From positions 1 to 50,236 of the forward strand of contig JAKAJM010000010.1 in assembly GCA_021813765.1 (NCBI GenBank): DNA of 50,236 nt, written 5' to 3'. Positions 9,476 through 16,082 of the stretch are shown here, piece by piece. The notes under the pieces are model-generated. The model was not told the origin of the DNA, searched no databases, and saw only the letters and a program-made list of their open reading frames with translations. Each line of letters begins with the position of its first letter. The first letter of the stretch is position 1. This DNA comes from Nitrospirota bacterium. GTDB lineage: Bacteria; Nitrospirota; Thermodesulfovibrionia; Thermodesulfovibrionales; JdFR-88. The position numbers and the translations under genes were made by a program.

Positions 9476-9820
9476 ATGCGCAAAGAGAGATCGAGGCTGG
9501 TATATTCCACTGATCCGGGGGAAACCGGCAGGGAAGAAAAAAAACAGAAAACAAAAACGCCCCCGGCAGATAAGCCGTCCGCAGGAGGCGCGGCCGCGCA
9601 AAAGCTGCATATCAGGCTGGAGAGGAAAGGCAGGGGCGGCAAGACGGTAACCCTGGTATGCGGGCTGGCCATGCCCCTGGCCGAGATGGAATCACTGCTT
9701 AAGTTTATGAAGGCCCGCCTGGGCACAGGCGGCGCGCTCAAGGACAGCGTTTTGGAGCTGCAGGGAGACCACAGGGAAGCGATCACGGCAATGCTGCGGG
9801 ATAAAGGTCTGAGGGTCTGA
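9476..9820 (+). CDS. SUI1/eIF1-family translation factor homologue (YciH-like)
   Basis: A 114-residue protein with a lysine/proline-rich, probably disordered N-terminus (about 1-42) and a C-terminal SUI1 fold: KLHIRLERKGRGGKTVTLV, then GLAMPLAEME, then LKTGLGTGG-type sequence (here FMKARLGTGGALKDSVLELQGDH). Bacterial SUI1 proteins bind the 30S subunit and are thought to tune initiation fidelity under stress. It is co-directional with the metallo-beta-lactamase gene and followed by a strong hairpin terminator. Relevance to the probable leaderless mRNAs in this window is speculation. Confidence 0.88.
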   Translation: MRKERSRLVYSTDPGETGREEKKQKTKTPPADKPSAGGAAAQKLHIRLERKGRGGKTVTLVCGLAMPLAEMESLLKFMKARLGTGGALKDSVLELQGDHREAITAMLRDKGLRV

Positions 9821-9830
9821 TCTTTAAGTG

Positions 9831-9874
9831 AGAGGGGCGGCGCAGGGAAAAGATTTTCCATGCGGCGCCCCTCT
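9831..9874. terminator. Bidirectional hairpin terminator
   Basis: AGAGGGGCGGCGCA at 9831-9844 pairs with TGCGGCGCCCCTCT at 9861-9874 (one mismatch), and the loop can itself pair as GGGAAAA/TTTTCC. It sits between the convergent SUI1 and helix-hairpin-helix genes. The T-run is short. Confidence 0.7.
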
Positions 9875-9880
9875 TTGTCT

Positions 9881-10132
9881 CTACCACTCCTCCGCTTCGC
9901 CCTCTTCTTCCAATTCGCCAAGCGTTGCGCCGCTTGCCTTCATTTCATCAATTATCTTGCTTGTGAAGCCCTCCACGTCTTCCAGGTCGACCCAGCTTTC
10001 AAAAGCGCCGTTCTCATCTCGATAGTCCACCAGGGCCTGGGCTTTCTTCCTGTCCAGCCCTTTCAGTTTCATAAGTTCCTCCACGCCGGCAGAGTTGATG
10101 TCCACTTCTGTTTTAACATGTCCTTTTGGCAT
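9881..10132 (-). CDS. Helix-hairpin-helix protein (ComEA C-terminal-like)
   Basis: An 83-residue protein with VDINSAGVEELMKLKGLDRKKAQALVDYR and a second VDLEDVEGFTSKIIDEMK motif, the paired helix-hairpin-helix arrangement of the ComEA DNA-binding domain. It lacks ComEA's N-terminal membrane segment and ends in an acidic tail (EEEGEAEEW). Start support: a GGAGG box 8 bases upstream. It probably binds DNA in the cytoplasm; a role in DNA uptake is not supported by the context, which holds no com genes. Confidence 0.8.
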   Translation of the reverse strand: MPKGHVKTEVDINSAGVEELMKLKGLDRKKAQALVDYRDENGAFESWVDLEDVEGFTSKIIDEMKASGATLGELEEEGEAEEW

Positions 10133-10301
10133 CTCGGTTGCCTCCTTCGGGAAAACAAAAAACTCCCTTCAGCGTTTTTTGTTTTTTTGTCATGTTTTGT
10201 TTTTACTGCCCGGGCGGAGGACGCGCCCGGGAAAGACCATCTCCTGCACACAGTATATCATCAGGATTTAAAGGTTCAACCATTGCCTCCGGGCGGCAAA
10301 A

Positions 10302-10330
10302 TTGACAGACATGCCCCTTTTTCATATACT
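10302..10330 (+). promoter_or_regulatory. Near-consensus sigma70 promoter of the aldolase gene
   Basis: TTGACA at 10302-10307, a 17-base spacer, and TATACT at 10325-10330. The start codon follows 44 bases later, preceded by an AAAGGAG Shine-Dalgarno, so unlike several neighbours this gene has a normal leader. This is the strongest promoter match seen in the window. Confidence 0.8.
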
Positions 10331-10374
10331 CAGTTAATCCAATTTTTGCGGCAAAGGAGAAAGGAAAAAACTCC

Positions 10375-11193
10375 ATGGACTTCGGGATAAAAAACAGGCT
10401 TTCAAGGATATTCAGCCCCAAGACCGGCAAAACGGTCATGCTCGCCGTGGATCACGGCTATTTTCAGGGCCCCACGACCGGGCTCAGGGACATGAAAAAT
10501 ATCACCCCTCTTGTCCCCCAGGCGGATTGCCTGTTTGTGACCAGGGGCATTTTGAGGACATCCATAGACCCGGCAACAAAAACGTCCGTCTGCCTGAGGG
10601 TCTCCGGAGGGCCAAGCATCCTTGGCGAGCTGTCCAATGAGGACATAATCATATCCATGGAGGAGGCGCTCAGGCTGAACGCCTCCGGAGTGGGCATGTC
10701 CATATTCGTGGGCGCCAAAAACGAGGAAAGGACAATATCAAATCTGGGCAGGCTGGTGAACGAGGCCCAGAGGTACGGCATGCCCGTGCTGGCCATAACC
10801 GCGGTAGGCAAGGAGATGGCCCGTGACGCAAGGTATCTTGGGCTGGCATGCAGGATGGCCGCGGAAATCGGGGCCAACTTCGTGAAGACCTATTACTGCG
10901 AGGATTTTCACAAAGTGGTGGAGGGCTGCCCCGTGCCAATAGTCATCGCGGGGGGCAAGAAGCTCCCGGAGATGGAAGCCCTCCGGATGACCGAGGACGC
11001 CATCAGAGCCGGGGCCAGGGGCGTGGACATGGGCAGAAACATCTTCCAGAGCGACAGCCCTGCCGGGATGATGAAGGCGGTAAGGGCCATCGTGCACAAG
11101 GGGGCCACAGCCAGCGAGGCCTTAGAGCTCTACCAGGCAAGCAAAAAGTCCGCTGCCGCGGAATCCGTTGACGAAAGCCTGGAGAAGGTTTAG
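10375..11193 (+). CDS. LsrF-like class I aldolase/thiolase (DhnA family)
   Basis: A 272-residue TIM-barrel enzyme. It matches LsrF closely in motif content: AVDHGYFQGPTTGL at the start, CLFVTRGILRTSI, LSNED...EEALRLNASGV, the Schiff-base lysine in FVKTYYCEDF, PIVIAGGKKLPE and GVDMGRNIFQS. LsrF acts on phosphorylated AI-2 breakdown products, transferring acetyl to CoA. Here no lsrK, lsrG, lsrR or transporter is nearby. Instead a zinc dehydrogenase follows after 12 bases, so the substrate may differ; related DhnA-family enzymes include fructose-bisphosphate and ADH-synthase-type aldolases. Transcription is from the 10302-10330 promoter. Confidence 0.85.
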   Translation: MDFGIKNRLSRIFSPKTGKTVMLAVDHGYFQGPTTGLRDMKNITPLVPQADCLFVTRGILRTSIDPATKTSVCLRVSGGPSILGELSNEDIIISMEEALRLNASGVGMSIFVGAKNEERTISNLGRLVNEAQRYGMPVLAITAVGKEMARDARYLGLACRMAAEIGANFVKTYYCEDFHKVVEGCPVPIVIAGGKKLPEMEALRMTEDAIRAGARGVDMGRNIFQSDSPAGMMKAVRAIVHKGATASEALELYQASKKSAAAESVDESLEKV

Positions 11194-11205
11194 AGGGCGT
11201 TTTTT

Positions 11206-12240
11206 TTGAAAGTGGCCGTATATTTCAGCAACACCGACCTCCGCATCGAGGAACGTACGGTGCCCGCCATATCGGAAGACGAGATACTTGTAAAAATGAT
11301 GGCCTCCGGCATCTGCGGCACGGACATCTTGCAGTGGTACAGGCAGCAGAAAGCCCCGCGCGTCCTGGGGCATGAGATGGCCGGCGAGATAGTTGCCGCG
11401 GGAAACCGCGTGAAGGGCTTCAAAAAAGGCGACAGGGTTTTCGTTTCCCACCATGTGCCGTGCTACGAATGCCATTATTGCAAGGCCTCCGATTACACGG
11501 CATGCGAGGCGCTCCATGCGGGCAATTACGAGCCTGGCGGGTTTTCGGAATACATACGGGTGCCCGCCATGAACGTAAGGCACGGCACGCTTCTGCTGCC
11601 CGGGAGTGTGAGCTACGAGGAAGCGGCGATGATAGAGCCGCTGGCGTGCGTTGTTGCCGGGCAGAGGCGCGCGCATGTGGAAAGCGGGCATACGGTGCTT
11701 GTGATCGGCTCCGGAGTCTCGGGGCTCCTGCACATTCAGATGGCCAGGCTGAAAGGGGGCACGGTCTTCGCAACAGACATAAACGAATACCGGATGGGCA
11801 AGGCCGCGGAGCTCATAGGGGCGGACCATGTGTTTAATGCGGACGGGTTCTCGGCCGATGCGCTTAAGGAAAGAAACAACGGCAGGCTTGCAAACCGGGT
11901 CATCGTGTGCGCCGGGGCGGCGCAAGCCGCCAGGCATGCGGCCTCCGCCGTGGACAGGAGGGGGACCGTCCTTTTTTTCGCGGTGCCACGCGAGGACATA
12001 AATATCCCCTCCATGAGGTTCTGGAGGGACGAGATAACGGTAATGTTCTCCTATGGCGCGGCGCCCGAAGACCTGAGGGAGGCTCTGTCGCTTATTGAAA
12101 AAGGCGGCATAAACGTAAAAAAGATGGTGACGCACACCGTTTCGCTTTCGGAGATACAAAAAGGGTTCGCGCTTGCGGCTGAAGGTTCCGGAGCGCTCAA
12201 AGTGGTGATAGTGCCTGACGCCCCTCGCGCCGGAGAATAA
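11206..12240 (+). CDS. Zinc-dependent medium-chain dehydrogenase (sorbitol/threonine dehydrogenase type)
   Basis: A 344-residue MDR enzyme. The catalytic zinc motif is seen in ASGICGTDI and LGHEMAG, and the structural zinc loop in CYECHYCKASDYTAC. The nucleotide-binding GSGVSGLLHIQMA (about residues 167-179) begins a Rossmann fold with D190 in ATDINEYR, which favours NAD(H). Translation probably starts at TTG 11206, with GAGGG about 9 bases upstream overlapping the aldolase stop; GTG 11212 is an alternative. The tight coupling to the LsrF-like aldolase suggests that the two enzymes act in succession on one sugar-like metabolite. Confidence 0.85.
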   Translation: MKVAVYFSNTDLRIEERTVPAISEDEILVKMMASGICGTDILQWYRQQKAPRVLGHEMAGEIVAAGNRVKGFKKGDRVFVSHHVPCYECHYCKASDYTACEALHAGNYEPGGFSEYIRVPAMNVRHGTLLLPGSVSYEEAAMIEPLACVVAGQRRAHVESGHTVLVIGSGVSGLLHIQMARLKGGTVFATDINEYRMGKAAELIGADHVFNADGFSADALKERNNGRLANRVIVCAGAAQAARHAASAVDRRGTVLFFAVPREDINIPSMRFWRDEITVMFSYGAAPEDLREALSLIEKGGINVKKMVTHTVSLSEIQKGFALAAEGSGALKVVIVPDAPRAGE

Positions 12241-12327
12241 CAGCACCTTCTTTTCTGGACTGCCTTCCCTGTTTCCACCCCCCAAAAAACTACAGGCCGG
12301 ACATTCTGTTATAATTTCAGGACCATC

Positions 12328-12684
12328 ATGGAAGAAAGCCCCGCAGATAAAGAAAAAGAAACAGAAGCAGCAGTAACAGAAAAAGAAAGAGTGCATTTTG
12401 ACGCCGGGATGCCCCCGGTGAAGGCCGGCTGGATATGCCTGGCTGTTGCTTGGGCGCTTTTTCTTATACCGGTGCCGGGCACTGGTCTGATAGGATGGGC
12501 CCTGAACGTGGCTGCCTTCATCATCTCGATAATCAACATGGTAAAAGGACGTGTTGGGGCGGGCGTTGCGCAGCTTGTATGCGTCCTGGTTGTCTCTCCG
12601 ATGGTTTATTTCGCGGGTCTTGGCATATTGTGGTCACACATGATGTCCAGGCCGGAACATTACCAGCACCGGATATTGCTTTAG
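12328..12684 (+). CDS. Small membrane protein of unknown function
   Basis: 118 residues. A Glu/Lys-rich N-terminal segment (about 1-26, likely cytosolic) is followed by three hydrophobic helices (about 32-50, 52-70 and 78-98). No family is recognised with certainty. A TATAAT box at 12310-12315 ends 12 bases before the ATG, there is no convincing -35, and no Shine-Dalgarno is visible. It lies 87 bases after the dehydrogenase and could be a separate unit. Confidence 0.6.
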   Translation: MEESPADKEKETEAAVTEKERVHFDAGMPPVKAGWICLAVAWALFLIPVPGTGLIGWALNVAAFIISIINMVKGRVGAGVAQLVCVLVVSPMVYFAGLGILWSHMMSRPEHYQHRILL

Positions 12685-12821
12685 GCCTGCCCTCGATCTT
12701 CCTTCATTGCAGAGAAATATTGAAGCCAGTCTAAAGATCAGGAATTCCAAAAAAGCGGCCAACCGAAGGGATCAATCTGGGTTTTTCAAAAAAAAATTTA
12801 AGGACGGAACCGGCTGAGGTC

Positions 12822-13703
12822 CTACGGGATTACCTTATTCAGCTGATACTCCACAATGCCCGTGGCCCCGGCGCGCTTGAGCTCCGGGATGAGGTCCCTC
12901 ACCGTCTTTTCGTCTATGACCACGTCCAGGTCGTACCAGCCCTTCTCGGTAAGCAGAGAGATCGTGGGCGAGTTCATGGAGGGCAGACATTTCAGCACCC
13001 GGTCCAGCGACTTGTCCGGCACGTTCATCTTCAGGCCGACCTTCTCCTCGGCCGCAAGCGCGCCCCTTAATAGCAGCACCAGGTTTTCCATCTTCTGCTT
13101 TTTCCAGCGGTCTTTCCATGATTTCCTGTTCGCGATGAACCGGGTGCTGGACTCAAGCATCGTTTCCACCACGCGCAGGTTGTTTGCCCGCAGGGAGCTG
13201 CCCGTCTCGGTGAGCTCCACTATGGCATCGGCAAGGTGAGGCGGCTTCACCTCGGTTGCCCCCCAGGAAAACTCCACCTCCGCCTTCACGCCGTTTTTCT
13301 TTAAATATCTTTTCGTATAGCTTACAAGCTCCGTTGAGACGCGCTTCCCGTTCAGGTCCTTGAGCTTCCTTATGGAAGAATTCTGGGGCACCGCCACCAC
13401 CCACCTTACCGGCTTTAGCCCTTCTTTCGCATAGATCAGCTCCGCCACTTCATGCACGTCCGCGTTCTGCTCCAGGATCCAGTCCCTGCCGGTCAACCCG
13501 CAGTCCAGTATCCCTTTTTCCACATACCCGGCCATCTCCTGCGCCCTTATGAGCATGGCCTCTATCTGCGGGTCATCGAATGAAGGATAGTACGAACGCG
13601 AAGAGACGGAGATGTGATAGCCAGCTTTCCTGAAAAGCTTCAGCGTGGACTCCTGAAGGCTCCCTTTGGGAAGCCCTATCTTAAGTTTCCTCTCAACAGG
13701 CAT
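12822..13703 (-). CDS. hisG: ATP phosphoribosyltransferase, long form
   Basis: HisG catalyses the first step of histidine synthesis, ATP + PRPP to phosphoribosyl-ATP. At 293 residues this is the long form, which carries its own C-terminal regulatory ACT-like domain (about 215-293, ending [13 protein letters not shown]) and does not need HisZ. N-terminal [23 protein letters not shown] and [14 protein letters not shown] are diagnostic. It stands alone, without other his genes. Its minus-strand promoter (13713-13740) places the transcript start only about 3 bases before the ATG. Confidence 0.95.
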   Translation of the reverse strand: MPVERKLKIGLPKGSLQESTLKLFRKAGYHISVSSRSYYPSFDDPQIEAMLIRAQEMAGYVEKGILDCGLTGRDWILEQNADVHEVAELIYAKEGLKPVRWVVAVPQNSSIRKLKDLNGKRVSTELVSYTKRYLKKNGVKAEVEFSWGATEVKPPHLADAIVELTETGSSLRANNLRVVETMLESSTRFIANRKSWKDRWKKQKMENLVLLLRGALAAEEKVGLKMNVPDKSLDRVLKCLPSMNSPTISLLTEKGWYDLDVVIDEKTVRDLIPELKRAGATGIVEYQLNKVIP

Positions 13704-13712
13704 GACGAATAA

Positions 13713-13740
13713 ATTATCACAGGCGGTGCTTTTATTTCAA
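13713..13740 (-). promoter_or_regulatory. hisG promoter
   Basis: On the minus strand, TTGAAA (13735-13740), a 16-base spacer and GATAAT (13713-13718), followed after 9 bases by the hisG ATG. There is no Shine-Dalgarno, so a leaderless or near-leaderless hisG transcript is predicted. Confidence 0.55.
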
Positions 13741-13800
13741 CTTCTGATGAAAATGGCATTATCCCGATTTAAGTTTTGAACTCCTGAGATTTTTAATTTT

Positions 13801-13912
13801 GGCTCTTCAGGGTTTTGTGTGGGGGACGGGCGGCCTCTGCGCTCATATCACCCGCCCCTCAAAAAAATCTCGTATCGCGGCGAGTGGGGGCTCCCACACA
13901 CATTGAGAGGAT
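13801..13912 (+). repeat. Family B repeat, divergent partial copy
   Basis: It begins GGCTCTTCAGGGTTTTGTG, matching the terminal sequence of the family B elements at 37771-38027, 28098-28169 and 45456-45720. The right border is unclear; CCCACACACATTGAGAGG near 13895-13912 is a poor complement. The interior is unrelated to the longer copies. Confidence 0.45.
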
Positions 13913-14200
13913 TACGCGGGCCTTGGCCCGTAGGACGCCAAATCAAGGTTGATTAAAATAAAATTTGCCGTGCGCGCCAACGGGATTCGGGAAGAATCCT
14001 TAAATTTAGGGCAACAATGCCGGATTTGAGCGGTCATTGCTTTTTTGCGTCGCCGGTGTCGGTGAAGCGAGCGCCCGCATCCCCGTCTGTCTGAGCCCGT
14101 TGGGGCGAGTTCAGGGGATGCAGCGGAGCGAGTCCATGCAGCGGCAGTCAAAAAAGCAGAAAAAGCGAAAACCGGGATGCTATCCCAAAAACGCTCCGGC

Positions 14201-14920
14201 TCATTTTTCAAACAGCGGGTCTGGGATGCCAGCGTCAGCAAACCCCTTTGCCCTGTAAAGGCAACTGTCGCACCTGCCGCAGGGGCTCCCGGAGGGCTGC
14301 GGGTCGTAGCAGCTCCAGGTAAGCGAATAGTCTACCCCAAGCTCCGTGCCCTTCCTGATGATCTCGCCTTTCGTCATGTGCAGCAGAGGCGCGTGCACCC
14401 TGAACCTTATCCTGCCTTCAACGCCCGCCCTCGTTGCCAGGTTGGCCATCTGCTCGAAAGCGGCCAGGTACTCGGGCCTGCAATCGGGATATCCGCTGTA
14501 GTCCATTACGTTTGCGCCCATGAATATGTCAGCTGCCTCCAGGGTCTCGGCCCATGCCAGCGCAAAAGACAGAAACACGGTATTTCTGGCAGGCACATAG
14601 GTAACGGGTATCGCCCCCCCGGAGGGGGCCTCGCCTTTTGGGACCTCGATGGCCGAGGTAAGCGCGGAGCCGCCTATCAGCCCCATATCGAAGCTCATGA
14701 GGAGGTGCTCACTTATCCCGAGGGACTTGGCCACCGCACACGCGGACTCAAGCTCCCGGGCGTGCCTCTGCCCATAGCTGAAGCTGAGCGCGAACGGCGT
14801 GTAGCCCTCCTGTCTGGCAATCGCGGCCGCAGTTGCCGAGTCCAGCCCGCCGCTTAAAAGCACGACCGCCTTTTTTATGCCTTCGGCATCGAATGCAGGG
14901 ACTTTTTTCCTATCTGTCAT
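14201..14920 (-). CDS. queC: 7-cyano-7-deazaguanine synthase
   Basis: QueC converts carboxy-deazaguanine to preQ0 with ATP and ammonia on the way to queuosine. The PP-loop SGGLDS is at residues 23-28. [17 protein letters not shown] and the zinc-binding C-terminal cysteines (SCYDPQ...[14 protein letters not shown]) are intact. The 239 residues include an N-terminal extension of about 15 residues ([14 protein letters not shown]) before the usual [10 protein letters not shown] start. This extension and its GAGG ribosome site are exactly what is duplicated just upstream (14949-15015). No other queuosine genes are nearby. Confidence 0.95.
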   Translation of the reverse strand: MTDRKKVPAFDAEGIKKAVVLLSGGLDSATAAAIARQEGYTPFALSFSYGQRHARELESACAVAKSLGISEHLLMSFDMGLIGGSALTSAIEVPKGEAPSGGAIPVTYVPARNTVFLSFALAWAETLEAADIFMGANVMDYSGYPDCRPEYLAAFEQMANLATRAGVEGRIRFRVHAPLLHMTKGEIIRKGTELGVDYSLTWSCYDPQPSGSPCGRCDSCLYRAKGFADAGIPDPLFEK

Positions 14921-15015
14921 TATCGCCTCGCTTAATGCTCGGCATCCATTTTATGCCTTCGGCATCGAATGCAGGGACTTTTTCTCTATTTGTCATTATC
15001 GCCTCGCTTAACGCT
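14873..15015. repeat. Tandem duplication of the queC 5' end
   Basis: Two 67-base copies, 14873-14939 and 14949-15015, are offset by 76 bases and match at 63 of 67 positions by eye. Each holds the GCGAGGCGATA ribosome site, an ATG and the first 16 codons of queC. The offset is not a multiple of three. Confidence 0.9.
14910..14996 (-). other. 28-codon upstream ORF made by the queC duplication
   Basis: The upstream copy starts [14 protein letters not shown] (a near copy of the queC N-terminus), continues through the junction as [13 protein letters not shown] and stops at a TAG (14910-14912) lying inside the queC start region, overlapping codons 3-4. It has its own GAGG site, so ribosomes could translate it and re-start on queC. 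Whether it is expressed is inference. Confidence 0.5.
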
Positions 15016-15026
15016 AATCCATATTA

Positions 15027-16082
15027 TCAGTGGATGTCGTCTCCGTTTCCCGGCACGCCGTCTGGTCCGTATGAAACGATAGTGAAGCCCGAGCCGGTCA
15101 CCATGTAATCGTAGGGATTCCCCCAGGGGTCTGTCGTGGGGCCCACGTGCTCAAGCCCGGCAGGGTACCTTCCGTTTTCCACGCGGTAGACCTCGACTCC
15201 GAACCGGAGCCTGTCTATCGCGGCAGAGGCCGCATACTTTTTGGAGACCACAGGGTGCGCCTGGTATCCAGCGTAGAGGGCGCCCGCGGAAAGCAGGAAG
15301 AGGACGGCAAGCGCCCCTTCCAGGATGAAAGGAGGCAGCCTCCTGTCCTTCGGGGCGGCCTTTGAAAGGGCAGGCTCAGACTTTTTGCCGGTGGCCTTTT
15401 TTTCGACAACCCCTTTTTCGTAAAGCTCGAGAAGGGTCTTGGATATCCTGAAGCTGTCAATGCCGCTTATGCCGGCGATGGCGCTTACATCGTTTTCGCC
15501 GTCAACCAGGTCATAAACCTGCTTGCCGGTCTCATCCAGCTCCACCGGGGGGGCCTGAGTCTTTGTGAATACGCTCTCCAGCGTGATCTTCCCTTCCACT
15601 GCGGACCATTCATCCAGGATCCTCAATCCCTCCATCAGGATGTGCTGCGTATCGAGGGATATGGGGATGTCCTTGTCCACCGGGATGCCCTGGGGCTTGA
15701 ACTCGTAGCGGCCCTGCCTCCAGGTAAAAAGATAGCTAATGAGCTCTGTGAACTGCTGCACAAGCGTGTCCCTTAGGCTATCGCCCGAGATGGCGCCCAT
15801 CTTCACCAGCGCATTTCCAAGCTTTGCCCCGGTTGCCTTCTGCTGGGCGAGGGCGGCCTCCAGGTCCTTCTCCTTGATAAGCCCCTTTTTAAGCAGCAGT
15901 ATGCCCATCCTGGATTCCGTTCGCCTGCTGGATTCCACGAAGACTATGTTGCCTTCATAGAAAAGTATTCTGACGCGGTCAAAACCAGCCTCCACGGTCA
16001 GTACGCCCGTTTTCCTCTGGTAGTATATCAGCTGGAGAATATCGGTGAGCCCGAATTCCTTGAGCGTGCCTTCTAAAGCCAT
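15027..16082 (-). CDS. DUF4388 protein fused to a GspG-like pseudopilin C-terminal domain
   Basis: 351 residues. The N-terminal half (about 1-155: MALEGTLKEFGLTDILQLIY, GNIVFVESSRRTESRMG) is a DUF4388/PATAN-type domain, common in regulators of gliding and type IV pilus systems. It is followed by a winged-helix-like segment (about 180-230: VYDLVDGENDVSAIAG), one transmembrane helix (about 253-275) and a periplasmic tail (about 285-351) ending TDPWGNPYDY...SYGPDGVPGNGDDI. That tail is the signature of the globular part of type II secretion major pseudopilins, without their N-terminal methylated helix. It overlaps the upstream TPR gene by 10 bases. No secretion genes are nearby, so the function is unknown. 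Confidence 0.8.
   Translation of the reverse strand: MALEGTLKEFGLTDILQLIYYQRKTGVLTVEAGFDRVRILFYEGNIVFVESSRRTESRMGILLLKKGLIKEKDLEAALAQQKATGAKLGNALVKMGAISGDSLRDTLVQQFTELISYLFTWRQGRYEFKPQGIPVDKDIPISLDTQHILMEGLRILDEWSAVEGKITLESVFTKTQAPPVELDETGKQVYDLVDGENDVSAIAGISGIDSFRISKTLLELYEKGVVEKKATGKKSEPALSKAAPKDRRLPPFILEGALAVLFLLSAGALYAGYQAHPVVSKKYAASAAIDRLRFGVEVYRVENGRYPAGLEHVGPTTDPWGNPYDYMVTGSGFTIVSYGPDGVPGNGDDIH

Larger units (their letters stand above)
13704..14200. other. Repeat-bearing intergenic region between hisG and queC
   Basis: 497 bases without a convincing gene. Besides the hisG promoter, it holds a GGCTCTTC-type element end at 13801, an internal GC-rich dyad (GGGACGGGCGG pairing with CCGCCCC), and an imperfect inverted repeat bounded by GCTTTTTTG at 14039 and CAAAAAAGC ending at 14157. 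The latter encloses an AACTCGCC/GGCTCAGAC-like block (minus strand, about 14085-14115) and ATGCAGCGG twice (14118 and 14136). It looks like debris of small mobile elements. Confidence 0.5.

Noticed and set aside
10209-10233. GC-rich dyad CCCGGGCG/CGCCCGGG tested as a terminator
   Set aside because: There is no T-run on either strand, and it lies upstream of the helix-hairpin-helix and aldolase genes, so at most an operator or leader hairpin.
11122-12396. A 424-codon minus-strand open frame opposite the dehydrogenase
   Set aside because: It is a shadow of a well-supported MDR dehydrogenase.
13912-14241. A 109-codon minus-strand frame between hisG and queC
   Set aside because: It translates repeat debris, overlaps queC and has no ribosome site.
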